This document shows positions 1 to 12,000 of a stretch of DNA of 14,547 nucleotides, one piece after another (position 1 is the first letter of the stretch; every line of letters starts with the position of its first letter). This DNA is from Phoronis ovalis (taxonomy: Eukaryota > Phoronida > Phoronidae): contig JAOXYB010031776.1 in assembly GCA_028565635.1 (NCBI GenBank), forward strand, positions 1 through 14,547. The letters run 5' to 3'. A model generated the notes under the pieces. It worked only from the letters and a program-made list of their open reading frames with translations, was not told the origin of the DNA and searched no databases. The position numbers and the translations under genes are program-made.

Positions 1-58
1 GAAGATGATCTGACGAAAGCTGAAGGCGTTAGAGCAACACAAACAAAAGGGTACATAC

Positions 59-95
59 GCCGACGACGCCGACGCCGACGACGCCGCATGCCGTA
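59..95. repeat. GC-rich CGACGC-type simple repeat
   Basis: A run of CGACGACGCC/GACGCC units ending in CGCATGCCG, strikingly GC-rich inside AT-rich sequence. It directly precedes the palindrome at 102-135, and the pair may be the end of a dispersed element running off the window's left edge. Confidence 0.6.
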
Positions 96-101
96 CGACT
101 A

Positions 102-135
102 TATGCCCATTCACTATTACATAGTGATGGGCATA
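102..135. repeat. Hairpin-forming inverted repeat
   Basis: TATGCCCAT and CACTA (one unpaired T between them) pair with TAGTG and ATGGGCATA across a five-base TTACA loop, giving 14 base pairs with one bulge. It is not part of a coding exon and could be an end of a mobile element. Confidence 0.65.
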
Positions 136-807
136 AAAATGCAATAAGTATTATTTTAACCATGCTTTATGGCTATCGATTTTTTTAAATGAACTATTTG
201 GAATGACGTTGCACCAGATACTCTCGCAGCACTTAAAAATTCACATGTCCAATTTAATTTTTGCCAATCGGAATTCACTTAATAAGTAAAAAAACAAAGT
301 GTTATATATCAAAATTACCGTTTATAAATTGACTATATGATAATATATATAATATAATATACGTTGAGAAAAATTTATTCTAACTAAATTATTTCGATAC
401 CGGACTATTGTGATAAAGTATTCTAATCTGTTTCAAAGAGCATCTCAACAAATGTTTTAACAAACTCACGTTTGCTGATCCGCTGTACACGTTACATGGC
501 ACAAAGTAATATATTAGAATCGTACTGCTATAATACAACACAGTATCACAAAAAAATGCATAAAATGAAAATTAATATATTGTCTAGTTATTTTGAGAAT
601 TTGAGAAAATGTATCTGCCTAGTTACAACGAAAGTTACATGAGTTTATATACAACCCCATTATTATGTTATGTGTTACACAATAGTGCGTAAGTACATTT
701 GACGCAACGTCAATCATTAAGAATTGTTAAGTATACGGAAAGACTCCAAGCTACTTACCATTTCTAATTAAAAATTTCTGCCGTTAAATCACTTTACTGA
801 CCTTTTA

Positions 808-3595
<2,788 letters not shown>

Positions 3596-4847
3596 ATCAT
3601 AGGAAGAGCTCCAGCTGCATGCACGTTTCTACCAGTAGTATCCCTTACTTAAGGCCGTCGGTTCATGATAAAGTTCAACTTGTTTTAATTACAACAAATA
3701 AAAAAGAAAAACATATTAACAAATTAAGTTACTTAGCAACTACGTCCTGTAGCGAACATATTTTTATAACAAAAATGGATACTTCGGTGTGACAAAAAAG
3801 TCAAATTATATTCCTTTTGAAATGTGGACAAAAATAGTTGGAACTGATTTCAAAGTCTTTACATGATGCTGCATATTTTCTTCACATCGCCTTGAATTAA
3901 ATTTGGGATAATTTTCAATATTAGGTTTATCATGATTTGTTATGATCGAATTGTAAATATTAAGGATGTTAATAAATGTTTTTAAATCACTTTCTGTTTG
4001 ACAAAAAAACTAAATAGATTATGTAGATCTAACCAAAATCGCTATTGCTATTGAAAAATGTTCCATAACAAAATCTTTGTCGTTTATTGTTGGGATAAAT
4101 ATGTAATTAAAACATGAACTTTGATGCACTATACGTTTTCCTGTAGCATGTACCTTATGATATTTTTAAAGCCATGATTTTCTGAAGGGGGGGGGGGCAC
4201 ATTTTTTTGCGTATACAGGATTTTTCATTCACGCAAGATGCAAATTAACAAGCATTATAGTATAAAGCATGCGTTTACAGAGATGCCGATCTTATCATTC
4301 TTTTAGATTTGCTTTGCACGGCATGGTGAAGCGTGGGAGTCAGGGTTGCAGGAGGAGGGTCACTTCCCTCGAAAATTTATGTTTTACATGCTTTTTCCTG
4401 CTTTCTGGGCATAATTCGATTAAAGAACGTTTCCAAAAAAACGTTAATTTTACAAGCAATAAGTTAATACATTTTTGATTAGGGACCTGTCGGCAGAGCC
4501 AAAATTTGGTCTTTCAGAACAGAGATATGACAAAATTTGACAATAAAACCTGCTCATTTATTGGAATAGCACATAATAAAACCTATTTATATCATTGTTA
4601 CAAAAAAATATATAACAGCTAAAAATCATATATGAGAGTACCCAGGTATATTGTCTTTATATCGCAGTTGTTTTACCTCCTTTAGAGGGCGCGTGTCTTC
4701 TAGGGGTCTGAATTATTATTATACTGTAATATAGCCTACGTTAAAGTTTCGGAAACACTTTTCTGCCTTTATTTGTGAAAAAAATGCAAGCATCATATTT
4801 TACTAAAGGCACAATAACATGCCAGCTTAGCCGAAAATAAGACTATA
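3596..4847. other. Intergenic region upstream of the Tie-like gene
   Basis: AT-rich DNA likely to include the promoter or 5' leader of the Tie-like gene. I see no convincing TATA box or initiator. It includes an 11-base G run at 4187-4197. The plus-strand open frame at 4269-4478 has no start context, domain or splice support and is not called. Confidence 0.5.
3597..3620 (-). promoter_or_regulatory. Short upstream ORF in the Tie-like 5' leader
   Basis: An ATG at 3620 opens a seven-codon frame (MQLELFL) closed by a TGA at 3599-3597, just before the main start. A second minimal ATG-ATA-TGA at 3600-3592 overlaps the main ATG at 3595. If the transcript includes these bases, they could lower initiation at 3595 and favour reinitiation at 3589. 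Where transcription starts is unknown. Confidence 0.35.
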
Positions 4848-5060
4848 GTCGGGAAAACATAAGCATCCGATAAATGTTACCTTACTTTATGAATCATCTG
4901 AGCGTGATGAGGTACCCACAAGGGGCATTCACACCTATAAACAACAGGTCCAGGAACCTAACCTTTATTGATAGGTGTGGATTCCCTTAGTGGGTGCCTC
5001 ATTACGCTCCGATGATTCAAGAAGTGGTAAACATTTATGAGACACTTATGTTTCCCCGAC
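4848..5060. mobile_element. Foldback MITE-like element, 213 bp, flanked by TA
   Basis: Two arms of about 100 bp are near-complete reverse complements, with an 11-base loop at 4950-4960. The left arm is 4848-4949 and the right arm 4961-5060. Both termini read GTCGGG(A/G)AAACATAAG inward and each is flanked by TA (4846-4847 and 5061-5062). Arms share blocks such as ATAAATGTT, GAATCATC, GAGCGT, ATGAGG, CACCTAT. A TA target and palindromic structure suggest a Tc1/mariner-type non-autonomous element. There is no coding capacity. It lies 1.25 kb upstream of the Tie-like start and about 870 bp past the MRPL13 stop. Confidence 0.85.
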
Positions 5061-5062
5061 TA

Positions 5063-5927
5063 AAATGGAAGAACAACATGCATTAATTTGCGGCTTCTAA
5101 AAGATGCTTTTTTTATTTGACCAAAGTCTTTGTTTTTTTTCAAATGATAATCTCCGTTTAAATATTCTCCATCTGGCGGCTAAAATGAATAATAATCACT
5201 CTCTCTGGGCGAAATTTCAAGCCATTAGGAATTTGGCGCAGAAACTAGAAACCACCTGCCACGTGTCTAAATTAAATATTTTTTCTTTGTGGTGGCTCTT
5301 ACAAGTACCGCTAGGCTGCAAGTAAATGTGTAATGATTAATGAGAATTCCTCGCATTCCAGCTATTATATCCCGGTATTGTATTTTTTGCTGTCAATATC
5401 TTCACCATCATATATATTTAGTTTCCACCTTCATATATTGAACGCCAGAATTTCGACGGCGTGCAAGATGCTACGTCACACAGCAAATTTCTCATATTAC
5501 TCACATAAACTTCGCTGGCAACCTCCTGTTTCAAGTGGATCAACCTTAGTTTGTAATAGGAATAGTACTAACTCTGAGAGCCTTCTCGAATTTAATTACC
5601 TTAAAGATGATTGTCCAGGTTAATATTTTAAAAACAAACAGTTTTTTGCATAGACTTTTAAATTATGATTTTCCTAACAATTATTTTTAAGTCACAATTT
5701 CAGCATACTGCAAAAAAACGGCAGACAATGCTCTAAGACAACCATGTACTACTTTTTTCTGGAGCCAGACCTAGTACATGCACAGGAAGTTACCTAAGTA
5801 CGTACATCTCTATCAGGTTTTGATATCCCTGTACATTGTCAAGCACAAACACACATGGATAGAGCTATCAAACAAGACAAAACTGCAACTAGTAATTTAA
5901 GTCTCTGATTCCATTAAATTAGATTCA
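5063..5927. other. Intergenic region downstream of MRPL13
   Basis: Presumably contains the MRPL13 3' UTR in its right part. The only candidate polyadenylation signal I noted on the minus strand is ATTAAA at 5596-5591, which is weak. Plus-strand open frames at 5104-5325 and 5333-5623 look like chance frames: low complexity, no domain, no conserved motif. The stretch around 5180-5560 is less AT-rich than its surroundings and may be old repeat sequence. Confidence 0.45.
5591..5596 (-). terminator. Possible MRPL13 polyadenylation signal (ATTAAA)
   Basis: ATTAAA on the minus strand, about 330 bases after the stop codon. It is the commonest variant of AATAAA. No cleavage-site evidence is visible, so this is a weak candidate. 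Confidence 0.25.
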
Positions 5928-6027
5928 TTATGATTTATAGCCTTCTTCTTTCTTTTTAATTCTCTCTTTCATTTTATCTATTTTACTTTGTTCCCACTGG
6001 CCTTTTTCCAGTACATAGTCTTCAGGC
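5928..6027 (-). CDS. MRPL13: MRPL13 exon 6 (stop codon, C-terminal tail)
   Basis: Acceptor TTTTTTGAAG; encodes PEDYVL followed by a charged tail ending KKKEEGYKS and TAA at 5930-5928. PEDYxL matches the family's usual C-terminus. The residues beyond it are Lys/Glu-rich and likely helical. Confidence 0.88.
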
Positions 6028-9000
6028 CTTCAAAAAAGAAACGGAATAATGCTATTGAAACTATATATATATATAACATACAACTAGATATAGTGTATCA
6101 AGCATTTTTAACTAACATATTAAACAGTTGCATTAATCTGCACGATGTTACTTTAGGGAAATATAAATATCAAAGCGAATGCTGTAAACAAATTATTTGA
6201 TTTTTATGCAAAATTGTAAGTATCTAACATTGCCCTTCTTTTACTGATATACAAGTATGTCCAGCTTGATAAATGGGCTATATACATGATATCATCCTAG
6301 CCAAATGGGTTAATACAAGTAGTTAAAACAGGAAATGCCATGGTCTCTCAATATCAGCATCACAGCAAACTTACCAGTCAAACAATTTAGGGAAATTCTG
6401 TATATCTTTTTCTGTGTAGTTATTTAACCTCTTGGGCACAGGCATAACTTGTCGTATCTGAGCAGTCACATTCTTCATTATATTTTCAGGGACTTCCTGT
6501 ATAACAGATATAAACAAACATGACTAGCTAGTTTATGCAAGTAAATGCAATGGAAATCTGCATCAAGTACTAATAAGACAACCTGCTTACTAACATGGGA
6601 TAGCACTTGCAATCTTGTAGCACACTTGTTGATATAAGATGTTAAACATAACCTGTAACACTACCTGTTGTGAACAAAGCTTTAACTTAAAGCTTTAAAC
6701 TTAAAACAATAAGATTTGATGTTTCTAAAATTTCAGGGAACTCACATGTATTTCACACACAATGGTGATCTTTGAGGTAAGATTGCTTTTTCAATCTCTC
6801 TGTCAGACAAAAAATATCAGAAAGTACTAATAGTATGCCATTTTTACTGTAGGCTTGTTCAAATGGATATTAAGGGCTCGAGATACAAACAGGTGTATAT
6901 GTAATTCAACCTGTGTTTTGGTAATTAAAATGAAGAGATATACATATAAAACTAAACATTTCAAAAAAGGTAATACTCTAAATTTTACAAATCCCGATGT
7001 TAATAATTTGAATTCGATTGTTTGACCTCATAAAAGCCATTTTAGGGACAAAAATGTGTTTTACGAATCTTAATTATAAAAAATATTAGGCCAAAAACCC
7101 ATGGACCTACAAATTTGAAACTTTGCACAGATGTGCTATACATATATATACATACAAAATGGTGTCTCAGATTTTAAAAATTTCGCTTTGCTGAAAAGTT
7201 ATAATTTTTTAAAGTTTAAGGGTCAAATCAAAATCAGCAAAATCCTGACCTTTTAAACTTTTAAAACTTTTGAATAGACCTACATGTATATATGAAGATA
7301 ATTTTTGCCAAGTTTCAGCTTTGTAGGTGTAAGGGTTTTTGACTTAATTTTTTCCAATATAAAAAATTTGAAAAACATGTTTTTCCAAAATGGATATTTA
7401 TCAGATCATGAAAATTATTCTCAACCTTTAGTTGCCTTTAATATTGAAGCATAACCTTAAAAAAATGTATACTTTTATATATCTATCTCTTCATTCTAAT
7501 TATGAAAAATTTATAAATAAAGTTATAGTCAAATAACAGTGGTTTTTGTATCTGTAGCCTTTAACTGGGTTTTTGACTTCTTAACCAATTATGAAAAAAT
7601 TTAAAAATGCAAAAGTTTTTTTGAAAAAGGAATTTTGCATAATAAAATAATTTTCGATTTGGGCCTGATTTTTATGTGTTATAAACAGGCTGGTGACAGG
7701 TGTCTCTCGACGTTTCTTAGGTACCAGCAAATTGCCTTGGATTATACAGGCTCAACAGCCAGCCTAAATACATATGAATAGGTGACCTCCTTTAGTCATT
7801 CTGAATGGATAATTATGCCACCATTTGGAGTCTCTGTGATGGGTTTCAAAAATATTAATCTGACCTCTAATAGTCGAAAGTTAATGAGCTTTGTGATTCC
7901 ACCTTTAAATTGTGTAGTCAGCACTGCTTCTTTCTAGTATGTGGTACAATCTGACATGCCCTCTTGTGAACAAACATGGCCACCAATCAGCCACATTGGA
8001 AGGGATCCAGGTCAATATTATAGCTGACCTACACTATTATGCACAGTATTGTGCACAACGAAAAATGCCAATAATTCTGATTGGCATTTGACCCACTTTT
8101 CAAGGTCATTCTAAAATGTCATCTAACCTATTACGCCCACCAGCGTATGACTGTCTTGAATCCACCTTTGAATCATCCAGTCAATGCTTCGTCTTTCTGG
8201 CATGTGGCGCAATGTGACGTGCACTCTGGAACTAAAGTGGCCCCCAGTCGGCCACCTTGGAAGTGGTAGCTTGGTTAAAGATACGACTCACCTACATTGT
8301 GACTTGTACTTACCCTAGCCTGTATTGAATAAAACTGAAGCGGTTATTGCGAGGCAAAGAAAGTGTTTTGTACAACAAAAAATGTCAAAGATTCTGATCT
8401 GCATTTGACCTACTTCTCAAGGTCATTTTAAAATGTCTTCATGCCTATTACGCCCATCTATCTAAGGCCTTCAAATCGTCTAGTTCAAAGCTTTGTTTTT
8501 CTGGTATGCAGTGTAATGTAACATGTCCTCTAGGGAACAAACATGGATGCCAGTCGACCAACTTGGAAGTGATCCAGGACAAAATTACAACAGACCTACA
8601 CTCTGACCTGTATTTATCGTATCGCAAAAAGAAGCAGGTCAGATAAACACTGCAGTAGTTATTGCGAGCCACAGGAAGTGTTAAACACAAAAAATGTCAA
8701 AGATTCGGCATTTGACTCACTTCTCAAGCTTATTATGCCCATCAACCTATGGCCTTGGTGAATCCACCTTTGAATTCTCTAGCCAACGTTTTGGTATGCA
8801 ATGCAATGTTACGTTCCCTTTCAGGAGCATACAAGACTGGCAGAAAAAACTTACTACTTGTACTTTGACCTGTAATTTCCCTGTATCAAATACAAAGTTG
8901 ATCGGATAAAAACTAAAGCAGTTATTGCGAGACAATGAAGTGTTACGCACAATGAAAAATATCAAAGATTCTGATCGGTGTTTGACCCACTTTTCAAGGT

Positions 9001-12000
9001 CATAATAAAATATCACCTAGCCTATTATGACCACCAGCCTATGGCCTTCGTAAATTCACCTTCAAAATATCCAGTCAATGCTTCATCTTTCACAATTGAT
9101 GCAAAGTGATGTGTCCTCTCAGGAAGAAACATGGTCACCAGTCGTCCATACTGGTTGTAAACAAAATTACAACGGACCTGCACTTTGACCTGTATTTGCC
9201 TTCACTGTGTGGAGATGGGCATAAAATTGAAACTAACAAAAATTACAAAACTTCAAGCTGTTCAAGTACCTTACCTCATCTGGAAATAAGTGCAACCTAG
9301 CCATGTACCTTTTTCTTAGCAAATTTCCAGGTAGTGTAGCATACACCTGTTTATATAGAACTCGGGTAGGATCGACGTCATGCACTTTATAAATACGAGT
9401 TGCAGAAAAACCACCAGGAAATCTTGAACAATAATGACTATCATTAATATTTTGTAATATATACACAATGAATTTATATGGCTAGTTATACTTCTTTCAA
9501 AGAATCCTTAAGACATTTAAGAATTTTTAAATTCTGTCTTTAAATTCTAATTTAACAGTTAAAAAGCTTAGTTTATAAAGATGTTTATTTGCATTTTTCT
9601 CGTAACAAAAACATTCATCATTACAACAAAATAGATTACGAATTCTCACCCAGTGTGATGAAAATGTTTCCAAGTTCTCCACATATCATCTTTAACTGCA
9701 ATGGTCCTTGTGTTAATTACTACAATATGGTCTCCACAATCATCTAGATTAAAAAAATAAAACACAGTCAAACAATTTTCAAAAACAGTAACAAAAAATT
9801 ATATTGTACATTGATTAATGTCACTCATGGTTTCATTTACTTCAGAAACATCAGTACAGACACAACATTTTGTGGAGCTATGTGAGCAGGTACAACTTAA
9901 ATATCTGTAATGCACTCCATAATTTTTGACCCACTATAGCTTTTAGAGCAATAAAGAAAGGTTAGGTAAAAAATATTACAGCTGCACTATTCTTGATCAT
10001 ACGCAGGTGGCAATAAAAAAAAAGTTGCCTGCAGTGCAGTCAGATGCCCATCACACTACAGTGATTAGTGAGTATGATTTGGCAGTCATTCTGGTAGTCA
10101 AACAGTCAAAGGCATTTGTTATTCTATGTTTAAGAATCCACCTTTGAATTGTCAAGTCAATGCTGTGTCTTTCTGGAAAGTGGCGCAACGTTATGTAGCC
10201 TCTTGGGAACAAACATGGCTACTAAATGGCTATACTGGAAGTAATGCAGGTCAAAATTACATTTGAACTGTACTTTGACCTATACTTACTCTGTTTTTAC
10301 ATATGAAGCTAATCGGATGAAAACAGAAGCTGTTATTGCAACATACTTTCTCAAAATCAAACATGGTATCTTAAATTTGATCTAGGTCATTTATACCTCA
10401 CCTGTACTTTGACCTGTGTTTAGTTGTACCAAATATAAAACTAATCCGATAAAACTGAATTTAAAGCAATTTAAAGCAAAAAAAATGTTACATACGACGA
10501 AAAATTTCGAAGATTCTGATAAACATATGACCCATTTTTCGTGGCCGCTCTAAAATTTTACCTAGCCTTATAAACCCACCCAACTGTGGCCTTCATCAGT
10601 CCACCTTTGAATCGTCAAGTCATTGCTTTGCCTTTCTGGAAAGTGGCACAAACATGGCCACCACTCTGCCATATTGGAAGTAATCCAGGTTTAAATCAAT
10701 CCAAGTCAAAATCAAACCTGACCTGTACATTGACCTGTACTTATACTGTACCAAATATGAAGCTGATCCTACAAAAACTGAACCAGCTACTGCGAGAAAA
10801 AGAAAGTGTTGTGCACAACAAAAAATGTTTGAATATTTGGCAGTCAGCCATCTTGGAAGTGATCCGTCAAAAACTTACGAGACCTTAAAATAAATTGCTA
10901 ATTTCTAAACGTAGTCAAATTCTTTGATAAATACAAGAATGTGTTTTGAAGAAATACAGTGTTAGCTATGTTTTCTCTCCAAAGTATTTTCCAGTTTATA
11001 CATACATTTGTAGATATGGACATGTTTTTGTGCACACTAAAGTGACAAAAATGGCTACCCCAAAAGTCTTGTCACAAGCGGGTCACACGTTTCTGTGATC
11101 ATGTGCTACCTACCAGTGATATTTCTCCAACCTATCGACTGTAATTTTTCATTTCAAAAATTCATGTTTAAACAAATATCAGCCAGTGAGCACTGTCTTA
11201 GTCAAAAAGGATGAAGTTTTATACTCACTTAACGGATGGTATATTGGTTTATTCATTCCACGCAGATATGGTATAATGCGATCAGCAGACTTGAATAGGC
11301 ACTGCATGTTTGCATCATATAACCACCATGTGCGAGCAAACGTTGCCCACTGCTGTAAATACAATTATTATCAAAATTATAATACATATGACACACATAC
11401 TTGATCGTAAATTAACCCAGGCACTTTGCTCTCGGGAAATATCAGTTAATACTAGGGTGCAGGACAAATGGACAAAATTTGTACAAGTAAAGTTTTATTG
11501 AATTTCCGTTTCCATTTTCATATTTTTCAGTACTCAGCAGAATGATATCAACATTAGAATGGTTCTGGTGGTCACAAATTATTCAGACTAGCTGCGGTAG
11601 TTATATTAGCCTTTTTTGTCCAACATAAAATAATTATATCTATCCCTAGCTAATATTCCTGGTAGGGTACTGGCATTCACGGCAACTTATGTAAATGTTT
11701 ATTTACTACACTTTTTGCCATGGAGTCTGCTCTTTTGCAAATAAATTTTTACCGTGGGATATGTATTTTCAATAAATGATTGTTAACCAGCAGAGTACTA
11801 CATTCTTGGTGTCACGAGAACTTTCAAGAATTTGTTCTAATTACTGTTTTTACCATGGGATGAGCATTTCTAACATTTTTTACTGATAAGATATCTTTTT
11901 TTGCAAATAAATGTTCACCTAGCAGTATATTTTTTGAATGCAGTTTTAACCACAAGGTAAAGGTTTGGGTTACTATGTGATAATGATAATTCTTATATTA

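Larger units (their letters stand above)
6497..9274 (-). other. MRPL13 intron 4, repeat-rich
   Basis: A 2.78-kb GT-AG intron. It contains the TTAA-flanked element (6874-7560) and a diverged tandem array of a roughly 300-bp unit (about 7780-9215). Open frames on both strands inside the array (for example 8448-8690 and 8747-9016, minus) resemble one another only because they sit in repeat copies. Confidence 0.85.

Noticed and set aside
4187-4197. Run of 11 G residues as a regulatory G-quadruplex
   Set aside because: A single uninterrupted G run with no additional G tracts nearby is more simply a homopolymer repeat.
4269-4478. 69-codon plus-strand open frame
   Set aside because: No domain, no initiation context, no flanking splice sites that make a longer model, and it overlaps low-complexity sequence.
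5104-5623. Two adjacent plus-strand open frames (73 and 96 codons)
   Set aside because: Phe/Ser/Leu/Asn-rich translations expected from AT-rich DNA, different frames, no recognisable family, directly beside a MITE-like element.
8448-9016. Two minus-strand frames with similar translations (both contain VTLHCIP)
   Set aside because: The similarity comes from their position in successive copies of the intronic repeat. Each copy is broken by stops in other places, so this is not a protein family.
7780-9215. CRISPR-like array
   Set aside because: Units are about 300 bp, diverged and without constant short repeats and spacers, and they lie in the intron of an animal gene.
10586-10888. 100-codon plus-strand open frame
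   Set aside because: Lies wholly within degenerate repeat copies in MRPL13 intron 2 and shows no conserved motif.
11186-11501. Plus-strand frames opposite MRPL13 exon 2
   Set aside because: Antisense shadows. The minus strand has the conserved QWATFAR segment with matching splice sites.
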